NCBI GenBank assembly: GCA_033764055.1
Contig: JANRJI010000133.1
Span: 1-64,000 of the forward strand
Direction of reading: 5' to 3'
From: Ga0077555 sp033764055
Lineage (GTDB): Bacteria; Pseudomonadota; Alphaproteobacteria; Rhizobiales; Hyphomicrobiaceae
Length of the DNA: 64,000 nucleotides
Position 1 is the stretch's first letter; the number at the start of each line of letters is the position of its first letter. This document shows, one piece after another, positions 8,548 to 17,510 of this stretch. The position numbers and the translations under genes are program-made. Under the pieces are notes generated by a model. That model made no database searches. It had not been told where the DNA came from and saw nothing but the letters and a program-made list of their open reading frames with translations.

Positions 8548-10236
8548 GTGCTCCAATACAATCAACCAGGCCGTGCACCACCCCGCCCGCCGAGCCAGCT
8601 CCACTGGAAGCTCCCGACATTGGCCAGCGCCATCGCCAACCTGTTCCGCCTTGCGCGCGCCGGACTGACGCTGGCCCAGTACGGTGTGAGCTTCGTCCCG
8701 AAAGGCATGAAGGCGCCGCTGGCACTGCATGTCGCGCGCCTCCTCGTCTTGCCGGTGCGCCTGCTGACGTGGCCGCTCCGTGCGCGGGTGCCCAAGGAGC
8801 GGCGGACTGCCACGGCGCTGGCCAGTCTCGGTCCCTCCTACATCAAGCTCGGCCAGTTTCTGGCGACGCGCGCCGATCTGATCGGGCCGGAGCTCGCTGC
8901 GGATCTCCGCCACCTCCAGGACCGGCTGGCTCCGTTCCCGATGGCGCAGGCACGGCGCGCCATCGAGGAGGCATTGGGGGGCCGGCTCGAGGATCATTTC
9001 CTGGAGGTCGGGCCGCCGGTCGCGGCGGCCTCGATAGCACAGGTGCACAAGGCTAGGGTGCGTGACGCGGACGGCACCGAGCGCTGGGTGGCGGTGAAGA
9101 TCCTGCGGCCCGGTGTCGAGCGTCGGTTCCGCCAGGATCTCGACAGCTACTATCTTGCCGCCCGCGTCATCGAGCGTGTGCACGCACCCTCCCGCCGACT
9201 GAAGCCGATGGCTGTGGTCGATACGCTTAAGGCCACGACCGAGCTCGAGATGGACCTGCGCCTCGAGGCGGCGGCCATGTCGGAGCTGGCTGAGAACATC
9301 CGTGCCGACACCAGCCTCGAGAGCGGCAATTTCCGCGTGCCGGCCGTCGATTGGCGGCGTACGGCACGCCGGGTCCTCACGGTCGAGTGGATCGACGGCA
9401 CCCCGATCGCAGACCGCGAGCGGCTGGTTGCGGCGGGCCACGATCCGAAAGCACTCGGCCAGACGGTGCTGCGCTCGTTTCTCCGCCACGCGATGCGCGA
9501 CGGCTTCTTCCACGCCGACATGCACCAGGGAAACCTCCTGGTCGACGCGGCGGGGAACGTAGTCGCCGTCGACTTCGGCATTATGGGCCGGCTCGGCGCC
9601 AAGGAGCGGCGCTTCCTGGCCGAGATCCTGCACGGGCTCATCACGCGCGATTACCGGCGCGCGGCCGAGGTCCACTTCTGGGCGGGCTATGTTCCACCGC
9701 ACCATCCGGTCGAGGTCTTCGCGCAGGCACTACGGGCTATCGGCGAGCCGATCCACGGCCGCACGGCCGAGGAGATCTCGATGGCCGACCTGCTCGGCCA
9801 GCTGTTCGCCTACACCGAGGTCTTCGACATGGAGACCCGGCCAGAGCTGATCAATCTGCAGAAGACGATGGTGGTGGTCGAAGGCGTGGCGCGCGGGCTC
9901 GACCCGTCGCTCGACATCTGGACGGCAGCGGAGCCGATCGCGCGCGAATGGATCGAGACCAACCTCGGGCCGGCGGGCGCGCTGAAAGATGCGCGGGTAG
10001 GAGCGGGTGAGGTCGGCAAGCTGCTGGCGCAGGCGCCGGGGCTGTTGGCGGATGCGGAGCGCATGTTCGGCGCGCTCGCGACGATGGCCCGCGCGGGAAT
10101 TCGGCTGGACGATGCCTCGGTGGCGCGCCTCGCCGATGAGGAGGCGCGCCGCACGCGCTCGGGTCGGCTCGCTCTATGGCTGGCGGCGGCGTCGCTGGCG
10201 CTTCTCGCCGCCAGTCACGTGCTGGGCGGCACCTGA
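8548..10236 (+). CDS. ubiB: UbiB/ABC1 (ADCK) family atypical kinase, ubiquinone biosynthesis
   Basis: About 562 aa. The UbiB hallmarks are present in order: SYIKLGQFLATRADLI (KxGQ region, near residue 98), a Lys in VAVKILRPG, the ELDMDLRLEAAA-like ExD region, the catalytic HADMHQGNLLV, and VDFGIMGRL (DFG). A hydrophobic helix closes the C-terminus (LWLAAASLALLAASHVL). UbiB proteins have ATPase activity and are needed for aerobic ubiquinone synthesis, acting at the inner membrane. The start is uncertain: GTG 8548 has GGAGGG just upstream, TTG 8620 fits family length best, and an open frame reaches 8437. The HQGN where most members have HPGN is a minor variation. It is divergent from dmsC, another quinone-linked gene. 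Confidence 0.88.
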   Translation: MLQYNQPGRAPPRPPSQLHWKLPTLASAIANLFRLARAGLTLAQYGVSFVPKGMKAPLALHVARLLVLPVRLLTWPLRARVPKERRTATALASLGPSYIKLGQFLATRADLIGPELAADLRHLQDRLAPFPMAQARRAIEEALGGRLEDHFLEVGPPVAAASIAQVHKARVRDADGTERWVAVKILRPGVERRFRQDLDSYYLAARVIERVHAPSRRLKPMAVVDTLKATTELEMDLRLEAAAMSELAENIRADTSLESGNFRVPAVDWRRTARRVLTVEWIDGTPIADRERLVAAGHDPKALGQTVLRSFLRHAMRDGFFHADMHQGNLLVDAAGNVVAVDFGIMGRLGAKERRFLAEILHGLITRDYRRAAEVHFWAGYVPPHHPVEVFAQALRAIGEPIHGRTAEEISMADLLGQLFAYTEVFDMETRPELINLQKTMVVVEGVARGLDPSLDIWTAAEPIAREWIETNLGPAGALKDARVGAGEVGKLLAQAPGLLADAERMFGALATMARAGIRLDDASVARLADEEARRTRSGRLALWLAAASLALLAASHVLGGT

Positions 10237-10272
10237 TATCGCACCGGACCCGAAACCGCCTGGCCTTGGTGC

Positions 10273-10587
10273 TCAGCGGTGGCGGGCGTCCCTGCGGGCG
10301 GCTTGGCTGCTTTCATAATCATAGCGGCGGACGTAGGAGTCATACTGCAGCTTCTTGATCTGTTGTTGCCACCGGTCGCAGTCGAGGCAGCCGGGGCCGC
10401 TGCGGAGGCTCGATCGCCTTACAGGCTCCTGAGCCTTCACTGGCGGGGGCTCGCAGCCCGGATGGTAGGCGACCTCGAGACCGCCCGGCACCTTCTTCAT
10501 GAAGGTCGGGGATTTGGCGCAATCGACAGCCGCCGCCTCGGGCACACTGGCCAGAATGAGGGACGCCGCAAGCCAAGTGGAACGCAT
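10273..10587 (-). CDS. small secreted protein with CxxC, unknown function
   Basis: A 104-aa protein with an N-terminal signal peptide (MRSTWLAASLILASVPEAAA, cleavage near residue 20). The mature part holds four Cys: one soon after the cleavage site, one in HPGCEPPP and a CLDCD pair (CxxC) in the middle, followed by a Tyr/Arg-rich tail. GGAGAG upstream supports the ATG at 10587. It is probably periplasmic and disulfide- or metal-binding, but I do not recognise a family. It lies between convergent ubiB and a leftward alpha/beta hydrolase with 100 bases separating it from the latter, so it may be co-transcribed. Confidence 0.6.
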   Translation of the reverse strand: MRSTWLAASLILASVPEAAAVDCAKSPTFMKKVPGGLEVAYHPGCEPPPVKAQEPVRRSSLRSGPGCLDCDRWQQQIKKLQYDSYVRRYDYESSQAARRDARHR

Positions 10588-10686
10588 CTGCAACTCTCCA
10601 GAGCAAGCCGTGGCGAGGCTAATGCAAGAGGCTTGCCGATCGACTGATGCGGTGGTGGATCGAGCCACCGGGGGACGTCCGGCCGC

Positions 10687-11502
10687 CTATGGTGATTGGC
10701 CGAGAAATCCGGCGACCAGCTCCGAGAAACGCACCGGCGCCTGCTCGAACATGGAGTGCGCGGCCATCGGGATCATCGCCTTGCGCGCGCCGGGAATGGC
10801 GGCGGCCAGCGCTTGCAGCACGACCGGCAGCATGCCCGGGGTCAGCTCGCCGCCGATGAGCAGGGTCGGCACCGTGATGGACTTGGCGTCGGCCAGGGTG
10901 AAAGCCTGGCGCTGCTCGTGCAGTTGGCCGACGATGGTCGAGGCGTTGTCGCGCCGGCGCTGCTTGCTGGCGGCGGGTTGCTTGGCCCATGCGCCCTTGC
11001 CGTAGATGCGGTCGATGAAGTGCTCGAGGCCGCCGTCGACGTCGCCGGCTGAGATCATGCGGCCGGCCTCGACGATGCTCTCGGTGCGCTCGGCCGTCGG
11101 CGTCACACCTGCCGGCAGAAGTGACGCGTCGAGCTCGCCGCCGGGCTCGGCAAGAACCAGCCGCCGGATCAGATCCGGCCGCTGCTGCGCCACCCGGAAG
11201 GCTATGTGGCCGCCCCTGGAGTGGCCCATCAGGTGCACCGGCCCGAGCCCGAGTGCCTCGATGAAGGCGATCACGTCGCTCACGTGCTGGGCAATGGTGT
11301 ATGTAGCGCTCTTGCCGTCCCAGTTGTCGGGAAAGAAGTGCCGCAAGCTCGGCACGATGAGACGGAAGCGCTGCGACAGCGGCCCCATCACCGGCGACCA
11401 CGACCGGAAATCGCCGAGTGACCCGTGGATCGCGACCAGCGGCGTGCCCTTGCCGATGTCGATATAGGGCATGTCGTAGTCGTTGATGCGGAGGCATTTC
11501 AT
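10687..11502 (-). CDS. alpha/beta hydrolase
   Basis: A 271-aa cytosolic hydrolase. It has the oxyanion-hole strand VAIHGSLGDFRSW near residue 25, the nucleophile elbow GHSRGG near 95, an acidic residue after LLIGGELTPG, and a late His in MAAHSMFE, so the Ser-Asp/Glu-His triad is complete. Length and motifs match the broad esterase/carboxylester hydrolase or haloperoxidase-like family; the substrate is not predictable. The ATG at 11502 has AGGAG eight bases upstream. It lies 183 bases downstream of the pccB stop on the same strand and may follow it in a transcript. Confidence 0.85.
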   Translation of the reverse strand: MKCLRINDYDMPYIDIGKGTPLVAIHGSLGDFRSWSPVMGPLSQRFRLIVPSLRHFFPDNWDGKSATYTIAQHVSDVIAFIEALGLGPVHLMGHSRGGHIAFRVAQQRPDLIRRLVLAEPGGELDASLLPAGVTPTAERTESIVEAGRMISAGDVDGGLEHFIDRIYGKGAWAKQPAASKQRRRDNASTIVGQLHEQRQAFTLADAKSITVPTLLIGGELTPGMLPVVLQALAAAIPGARKAMIPMAAHSMFEQAPVRFSELVAGFLGQSP

Positions 11503-11685
11503 TCGGACGGCTCCTGTGCATGTGCCGCGCGGTGCGTTTGTGGCAAACGATCCGCAGGTAGCCGGTTGGGCAAAGTCGGCCAATCGTCGAATTGATATGT
11601 CGTCGCAGGCTCTGCAAGCCCGCCCGGCGCCGCGAGGCCGGGAGCGGTCAGGAGACCTCTACTTTCTCGCCAGGATCCGCCTCCT

Positions 11686-13218
11686 CTACAGCGGAATATT
11701 ATCGTGCTTCTTCCAGGGGTTATCCGCCTTCTTGTTGCGCAGCATGTTGAGCCCTCGGCAAATCCGGCGCCGTGTGTTCCGCGGCAGGATCACCTCGTCG
11801 ATATAGCCCCGCTCGGCGGCGACGAAGGGATTGGCGAAGCGCTTCTGGTACTCGTCGATGCGCGCCTTGATCTTCTCCGGATCGCCGAGCTCGGCGCGGT
11901 AGAGGATCTCGGCCGCACCCTTGGCACCCATCACCGCAATCTCGGCTGACGGCCACGCATAGTTGAGATCGCCGCGGATATGCTTCGAGCTCATCACGTC
12001 GTAGGCGCCGCCGTAGGCCTTTCGCGTGATCAGCGTGATCTTCGGCACGGTCGCCTCGGAGTAGGCGAACAGAAGCTTGGCGCCGTGCTTGATCAGGCCG
12101 CCGTACTCCTGTGCCGTTCCCGGCAGGAAGCCCGGCACGTCGACGAAGGTGATGATCGGGATCTCGAAGCAGTCGCAGAAGCGCACGAAGCGGGCGGCCT
12201 TGCGCGAGGCGTCCGCGTCGAGCACCCCCGCCAGCACCATGGGCTGGTTGGCGACGATGCCGACCGTGCGGCCCTCCATGCGTGCGAAGCCGACGACGAT
12301 GTTCTTCGCGAAAGCCTCCTGGATTTCGAAGAAGTCCGCCTCGTCGACGACTTTGAGGATCAGCTCCTTGATGTCGTAGGGCTTGTTCGGGTTGTCGGGG
12401 ATCAGCGTGTCGAGCGAGGGCTCCGGCCGGTCGAACGGGTCGCGCGTCGGAAGCACGGGCACGCCCGCCGTATTGTTCGAGGGCAGGAAGTCCATGAGCC
12501 GACGCATCTGCAAGAGCGCCTCGACGTCGTTGTCGTAGCCGCGGTCGGCGATGGAGGACTTCGTCGTGTGGATCGACGCGCCGCCGAGCTGCTCGGCGGT
12601 GACGGTCTCGTTTGTGACCGTCTTCACAACGTCCGGGCCCGTGACGAACATGTAGCTCGTGTCGCGCACCATGAAGATGAAGTCCGTCATGGCGGGCGAG
12701 TAGACGTCACCGCCGGCGCAGGGCCCCATGATCACCGAGATCTGAGGGATGACACCGGACGCGAGCACGTTCCGCAGGAAGACCTCGCCATAGCCGCCAA
12801 GCGCTGCGACCCCCTCCTGGATGCGGGCGCCGCCCGCATCGAAGAGGCCGATGATCGGCGCGCGGTTGGTCAGCGCCATGTCCTGGATCTTCATGATCTT
12901 GCGGGCGTGCGTCTCGCTGAGCGAGCCGCCGAACACCGTGAAGTCCTTGGCGAAGAGGTAGACGACCCGGCCGTTGATGGTACCCCAGCCGGTGACCACG
13001 CCGTCGCCCGGAATCTTGGTCTTCTCCATGCCGAAGTCGGTCGAGCGGTGCTCGACGTACATGTCGAACTCCTCGAAGGAGCCCTCGTCGAGCAACAGCT
13101 CGATGCGCTCGCGGGCGGTCAGCTTGCCGCGCTTGTGCTGGGCTGCGATGCGCGCCTCGCCGCCGCCGAGACGCGCAACCTCGCGGCGCCGCTCGAGCTC
13201 CTCGATGATGTCCTTCAT
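11686..13218 (-). CDS. pccB: acyl-CoA carboxylase carboxyltransferase subunit (propionyl-CoA carboxylase beta type)
   Basis: A 510-aa protein, normal length for PccB. The crotonase-fold carboxyltransferase halves are both intact: LFDAGGARIQEGV (N half) and ITFVDVPGFLPG with TRKAYGGAYDVM (C half), which bind acyl-CoA and carboxybiotin. The N-terminal HKRGKLTARERIELLLDEGSF is a family signature. PccB transfers CO2 from biotin to propionyl-CoA to give methylmalonyl-CoA, and related subunits use acetyl- or methylcrotonyl-CoA. The biotin-carboxylase partner (pccA) is not in this window, so its partner must be encoded elsewhere. The C-terminal NRTRRRICRGLNMLRNKK-like tail is typical of alphaproteobacterial PccB. 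Confidence 0.93.
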   Translation of the reverse strand: MKDIIEELERRREVARLGGGEARIAAQHKRGKLTARERIELLLDEGSFEEFDMYVEHRSTDFGMEKTKIPGDGVVTGWGTINGRVVYLFAKDFTVFGGSLSETHARKIMKIQDMALTNRAPIIGLFDAGGARIQEGVAALGGYGEVFLRNVLASGVIPQISVIMGPCAGGDVYSPAMTDFIFMVRDTSYMFVTGPDVVKTVTNETVTAEQLGGASIHTTKSSIADRGYDNDVEALLQMRRLMDFLPSNNTAGVPVLPTRDPFDRPEPSLDTLIPDNPNKPYDIKELILKVVDEADFFEIQEAFAKNIVVGFARMEGRTVGIVANQPMVLAGVLDADASRKAARFVRFCDCFEIPIITFVDVPGFLPGTAQEYGGLIKHGAKLLFAYSEATVPKITLITRKAYGGAYDVMSSKHIRGDLNYAWPSAEIAVMGAKGAAEILYRAELGDPEKIKARIDEYQKRFANPFVAAERGYIDEVILPRNTRRRICRGLNMLRNKKADNPWKKHDNIPL

Positions 13219-13324
13219 GGAAAGTCGTGCCTGCTGGTTCGATGGCTGCAGGCTTGGCTAGTAGCACGGGCCGCGCGGCGCGCAAATCACGGGCGATCGC
13301 GCCGTGTCGGGTCTGGCCCGAGGG

Positions 13325-13642
13325 TCAATTCCCGGCGGTTGCCGGCCGGCGGACGACGAGAAGCGTCAGGCCTGCCGCAGCGACGATCGCCATGGCGAGG
13401 GCTGTCGACTGGATGATGCGGGGCGGATACCCGTCGGCAGCGCAGACGAGAGCGAGGTGGGCGAGGCCGAACAGCCCGCCACTGAGAAGGCCGAGCCCGA
13501 GCCTCCGGACGAGGCCACGCTGGCCGGCCCGAGCAGAGAGCGCCGCCTCGACGAGTGGCAACGCAGCCGCGACCAGTATGCCGAAGGCAAGGCTCTTGCC
13601 AGCGCAGGCGAGGATCAGCGGCCCGTATACAATCTCCATCAT
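13325..13642 (-). CDS. small integral membrane protein, unknown function
   Basis: A 105-aa protein with three predicted membrane helices (about residues 8-30, 45-65 and 78-98). It starts MMEIVYGPLILACAGKSLAF and ends in a short basic tail. AAGGAG lies seven bases before the first of two adjacent ATG codons at 13642, which decides the start. No family recognised. It stands alone between pccB and the tRNA-Phe gene. Confidence 0.6.
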   Translation of the reverse strand: MMEIVYGPLILACAGKSLAFGILVAAALPLVEAALSARAGQRGLVRRLGLGLLSGGLFGLAHLALVCAADGYPPRIIQSTALAMAIVAAAGLTLLVVRRPATAGN

Positions 13643-13936
13643 GGTTTGGCTCCTTCGCACGTTGGGCCGCGCGCGGGCGGCGATGAATCTGAACGACGGC
13701 CAGTGGATATCGCATCCGCCCGCTTAAATCAATACGGTTCGTAACGAAAATAATTGCGGGGCGGCGTGACGATCGAGTTGGCAGTGCTCCCCGGTGCAGT
13801 AGGATCGAGCGCTTCCGACCGACTTCCGGCTGGCGCCATCGAGGCCGCGGGCAGCCTTGCTGGAGGCCCGGATGGGACAGCACCGGGCCTCGCAAGGCGC
13901 TGCAATCGTCGTCGGAAGGGGCACCCACAAAGGCGC
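13643..13936. other. intergenic region upstream of tRNA-Phe
   Basis: About 290 bases without a credible gene. An A/T-richer patch at 13724-13756 contrasts with its GC-rich surroundings and may carry the leftward promoter of the small membrane protein gene. Confidence 0.5.
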
Positions 13937-13965
13937 TGGACAGCCGCTGTCACGACTTCTATAAG
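13937..13965 (+). promoter_or_regulatory. sigma70-type promoter of tRNA-Phe
   Basis: TGGACA (13937-13942) and TATAAG (13960-13965) are separated by exactly 17 bases and end 42 bases before the tRNA. This is the best-matching vegetative promoter near the tRNA; transcription would start near 13972. Confidence 0.65.
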
Positions 13966-14007
13966 GTCCGGCGCTCCGGCGACGGCAATGCGTCGCGAAT
14001 GCGTTTC

Positions 14008-14083
14008 GCCCAGGTAGCTCAGTTGGTAGAGCATGCGACTGAAAATCGCAGTGTCGGTGGTTCAAATCCGCCCCTGGGCACCA
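14008..14083 (+). tRNA. tRNA-Phe (anticodon GAA)
   Basis: The cloverleaf is complete: acceptor GCCCAGG/CCTGGGC, D-arm GCTC...GAGC, anticodon arm TGCGA-CTGAAAA-TCGCA with anticodon GAA, variable loop GTGTC, T-arm GGTGG-TTCAAAT-CCGCC with one G-U pair, discriminator A and an encoded CCA at 14081-14083. It is 76 nt including CCA. No second copy of its 3' end was noticed in the window, so it shows no sign of serving as an attachment site here. Confidence 0.97.
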
Positions 14084-14356
14084 TTCCCTCAGATTTAAGG
14101 ATTAGGGCCGACGGGGACCCCACAGGGCTAGCCTAAACCGAGCCATACCGATTGGAGCGAGCATAGCCGCCCGTGACCGCTGCGCTGGCCAACGCCACGG
14201 GACAGGCGATCTCCCAAGCCTGAGGAGACCGGTCCCCGCCAGCAGGACGAGTGACGTCCGCCAGGTTGAAAACCATCAAGACCCGGCGGCTGATTGACAC
14301 GTATTGCCAATGGGATACGGTTGCAGTGCCTTCGTAGAGCTTTTGGGGTCATTCTT

Positions 14357-16747
14357 ATGTCGAGCGTTTTATACGCCCTTTCACCGTTGACAAATAACCA
14401 ACAGCTTCTCCTGGCCGCCTGCAAGAAGTTCGCGACCAAGGCGCAACTCATTCTTGCGGCTAGAACAGATGAAGGACTCGTAAAACTTACAACGGGCAAC
14501 ATCAATGCACATGCCGGGCTTCCATTGGTAACAACGGTCACCTACTACAATGACCAGAACATACCCTGCGATACAGGCCTCGTCCTGAACGGCAATCCCT
14601 ACAACATCGTCCCGGCTCAGGACGGCAGCTACCATCAGACCTTTCCCCTCGTCTCTCCCAGCACGCCCGGTGGGAGCACGGAGGTGGCGGCGGCGCCGCA
14701 GGATCCCTTGCTCGAATTCAGCATCGCGACATTCGACAATGCCGGGAATTTTACCGGAGTGCTCGCCGACTTCTCTGGCATCCAGGGCGTCACGAACCAG
14801 CAGTTCCTCGACACTGTCATTCTACCGATCGGGGTGAACCCGACATACGAGGCGCTCGTCGCGCTGCTCGACGATGCCACGGCCGTTGCTGGGTCGGAGG
14901 CTGGCGAGCACATCGAGGTCGGCGCGGGGAACGACACAGTCACCGCAGGCGGAGGCGACGACGTCGTCCTGAAATGGAAGGCGGGAAATCTTGCATTCGA
15001 CGGCGGGGCGGGGTCGGACACGCTGGACTTCCACCCGGAAATTGGATCGTCCGGCTCGCTGACGCCCATCGTTCAACAACTCGTCGTCGACCTCTCCGCG
15101 GGCACGGGGCAGAATCCTTACGGCGGCACGCTGTCCCTCGTCAGCGTCGAGAACGTGGTCGGCACTTCCGAAGGCGACATCATCACGGGGAGCAGTGCGG
15201 CTAACGTCATCGGCAATGCGGTCGGCGAGAACGGGCCGGACGTCATCAATGCGCTCGGTGGCGACGACATCGTCAACTTCTTCTCCTTCGCCGGCTTCTT
15301 CCCCGGTCAGGCCGGCGCCACGATCGATGGCGGGACCGGCGTCGATACGTTTTATTTCCAGTACGACTTCGAGAACGGCAACCGTCTCGATTTGGCCAAT
15401 CAGGCGAACAACGCGGGCATGTTCCGCGCCAGCACCTTCACGAGTTTCGAGCGGTTCGTGGTCGGGGACGACTTCGCCAGCGCGTTCGGCGACCTGACGT
15501 TCATCGGCGATGGGGCCGCCAACTACCTTTCGGTCCGACAGGGCAAGCTCGCAATCGATCTCGCCGGGGGCAATGACACACTGGTGCTCCAGGTCGCCTC
15601 GACGAGCGATCCCGTCACGGCCGCCGGAGGCGCCGGCACGGACCGGCTGGTCTTCGAGGCACAAGCCCTCGTCAACGTGCTCGATCTCGCCAACCCGGCC
15701 AACAATGCCGGAGCGCTGGCCAATGCCACGTTCTCGGGCTTCGAGCAGTTCGAGCTTGCGGCCAACAGCTTCGGATCTCCCTCCAACTACCGCCTGGATT
15801 TCCGCGGGGATGCCGGGGCAAGCTTCGTCCAGGCTGGCGCAGGCGCCGACAGTCTCGCGGGCGGTGGCGGCAACGACACGCTCGTCGGCGGGGCCGGGGG
15901 TGATCGCATGGACGGGGGCACCGGCCACGACACGTTCTACATCGATCAGGCGGGCGATCTGGTGGTTGAGGCCGCCGGGCAAGGCACCGATCGCGTCCAC
16001 ACCACCATCTCGAAGGCGCTCTTCGCCAACGTCGAGAGCCTCATTCTAGACGGGGGCAGCAGCATCAACGGCTCCGGCAACGCGCTCGCAAACACGCTGA
16101 TCGGTAATGCCGGCGCCAACGTCCTCGACGGACGCGCTGGCGCCGACCGCCTGTTTGGCCATGGCGGCAACGATACCTACATCCTCGACAATGTCGGCGA
16201 CGTCGTCGGCGAGGTGGCGGGGAACGGCACCGACACGGTCAAGTCGACGATCACCTACGCGCTCGGCGACAACGTTGAAAAACTGCTACTGCTCGGTGCC
16301 ACCAACATCGACGGCACCGGCAACGGGCTCGACAACGTGCTCGTCGGCAACAACGGCGCCAACCGTCTCGACGGCGGACTCGGCGTCGACAACCTGACGG
16401 GTGGGCTCGGCTCCGACACGCTCACCGGTGGCCTCGGCAACGACCGCTTCCTCTACACGAGCACGGCCGACTCCGGCGCCTCGTCGGCGGCGCGCGACCG
16501 CATCGTCGATTTCACGGCCGGCGACCGGATCTGGCTCAACGCCATCGACGCGAACGAGCTGATCGGCGGCGATCAGGCATTCGTGCTCGACACCAACGCC
16601 TCGTTCTCGGCGGGCGAGATCCGCCAGACCGTTTTCGGCTCGAACCTGCTGATCGAGATGAACACGAACGCCACTGCCGCCGCCGAGATGTCCATCCTGC
16701 TGCTTGGCCGAGCGACGCTTCTCGCGGCGGCGGATTTCGTGCCCTGA
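14357..16747 (+). CDS. secreted RTX-type calcium-binding repeat protein
   Basis: About 796 aa. The protein is dominated by glycine/aspartate nonapeptide repeats of the GGxGxDxLx type (for example GAGNDTVTAGGGDD, GGGGNDTLVGGAGGDRMDG), which bind Ca2+ and form parallel beta-rolls. Two related units of about 100 residues share LDLANxANNAG, and two further units of about 77 residues share the pattern VVxEVAGxGTDxV...NVExLxL. The last 100 residues (DRIVDFTAGDRIWL onward) resemble the C-terminal region of type I-secreted serralysin-like proteins. No N-terminal signal peptide is seen, so export by a type I system encoded elsewhere is likely. The first 100 residues are unlike the rest and come from lower-GC DNA. 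The start could be ATG 14357 or an upstream in-frame codon at 14294; neither has a strong ribosome site. No enzymatic domain is visible. Confidence 0.85.
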   Translation: MSSVLYALSPLTNNQQLLLAACKKFATKAQLILAARTDEGLVKLTTGNINAHAGLPLVTTVTYYNDQNIPCDTGLVLNGNPYNIVPAQDGSYHQTFPLVSPSTPGGSTEVAAAPQDPLLEFSIATFDNAGNFTGVLADFSGIQGVTNQQFLDTVILPIGVNPTYEALVALLDDATAVAGSEAGEHIEVGAGNDTVTAGGGDDVVLKWKAGNLAFDGGAGSDTLDFHPEIGSSGSLTPIVQQLVVDLSAGTGQNPYGGTLSLVSVENVVGTSEGDIITGSSAANVIGNAVGENGPDVINALGGDDIVNFFSFAGFFPGQAGATIDGGTGVDTFYFQYDFENGNRLDLANQANNAGMFRASTFTSFERFVVGDDFASAFGDLTFIGDGAANYLSVRQGKLAIDLAGGNDTLVLQVASTSDPVTAAGGAGTDRLVFEAQALVNVLDLANPANNAGALANATFSGFEQFELAANSFGSPSNYRLDFRGDAGASFVQAGAGADSLAGGGGNDTLVGGAGGDRMDGGTGHDTFYIDQAGDLVVEAAGQGTDRVHTTISKALFANVESLILDGGSSINGSGNALANTLIGNAGANVLDGRAGADRLFGHGGNDTYILDNVGDVVGEVAGNGTDTVKSTITYALGDNVEKLLLLGATNIDGTGNGLDNVLVGNNGANRLDGGLGVDNLTGGLGSDTLTGGLGNDRFLYTSTADSGASSAARDRIVDFTAGDRIWLNAIDANELIGGDQAFVLDTNASFSAGEIRQTVFGSNLLIEMNTNATAAAEMSILLLGRATLLAAADFVP

Positions 16748-16750
16748 CGG

Positions 16751-17212
16751 TCACGGTCCGTTGGCGTCGAAGCCCTCGCACGACTCGCCGATCAGCGACA
16801 GGGCTTCCACCAGGAAGTCGCTGACCAGCGGCTCGCCCAAGAGGTAGTCGGCGGTGTGACCCGCGTGGTTCGCCTGGGCGCGCGCCGCCTCAGCGCGCAG
16901 CTCGGGCCAATCATCGAGCGTGTTGTCGTCACGGCCGAGCCAGGCCAGGGCGACGAGGTCGCTCTTTTCGTCGTCCGACAGCGAGCCGATGAATGACCTC
17001 AGCTCCTGCTCCACGGGATCGTCGCGTCGGTCCTCGAGCACGTTGATCATCTTGTCGTCGGAAGCGTTGGAACCGGGGTCTGGTAGGGTGGGGGCCTCTT
17101 TCACGTCGAACTCGCGCGCCTTGACGATGATCCAGCAGACCTTGTCGATCGGAATGGTCAGCGCCGGTGCGAGGTCATCGTTGGCGGCCGCGTTGGATGG
17201 GGGCGTTTTCAT
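16751..17212 (-). CDS. DUF3775 domain protein
   Basis: A 153-aa acidic cytosolic protein. The N-terminal half starts with an ALTIPIDKVCWIIVKAREFD segment and the middle has LRSFIGSLSDDEKSDLVALAW, both typical of DUF3775 proteins of alphaproteobacteria; function unknown. GGAG lies eight bases upstream of the ATG at 17212. The stop is three bases from the convergent RTX gene stop, so the two 3' ends abut with no room for a terminator. The stretch 17213-17510 between it and the divergent beta-helix gene holds both promoters and no gene I can support. Confidence 0.78.
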   Translation of the reverse strand: MKTPPSNAAANDDLAPALTIPIDKVCWIIVKAREFDVKEAPTLPDPGSNASDDKMINVLEDRRDDPVEQELRSFIGSLSDDEKSDLVALAWLGRDDNTLDDWPELRAEAARAQANHAGHTADYLLGEPLVSDFLVEALSLIGESCEGFDANGP

Positions 17213-17510
17213 AGGTCGGGCTCCGTCAATGGCCTGAGGGCGTGTCGTATCGAGCGAAATCCGGGGCGCCGCTCTGGAGTTCCCCCCGGCTCGGGCTCGT
17301 TTGCTCGCGGGGCGCGGCAGCCCCACGACGGACGCGCGCCCCGAGCGGCAGTGTGCATGTGCCGAGCGGACCGACCTTGCGACTGCGCAACCGTCCGGCC
17401 GACCGGCACGGCGCGAGTGGCTGGCTCGCGGGCTGCTGGCGCGAGCCTTGCAAGCCTTCGAGGAGGTTTGCAGCGGAGCAGTCGAAGCTCCCCGTCGAGG
17501 ATGTCGCCCA

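Noticed and set aside
14008..14083. tRNA-Phe as an attachment site of an integrated element
   Set aside because: No integrase, no repeated tRNA 3' end and no phage or conjugation genes were noticed in the window.
14900..16450. Repetitive DNA in the RTX gene as a CRISPR-like or satellite array
   Set aside because: The repeats are imperfect, in frame and encode the GGxGxDxLx protein motif; spacing is not that of CRISPR.
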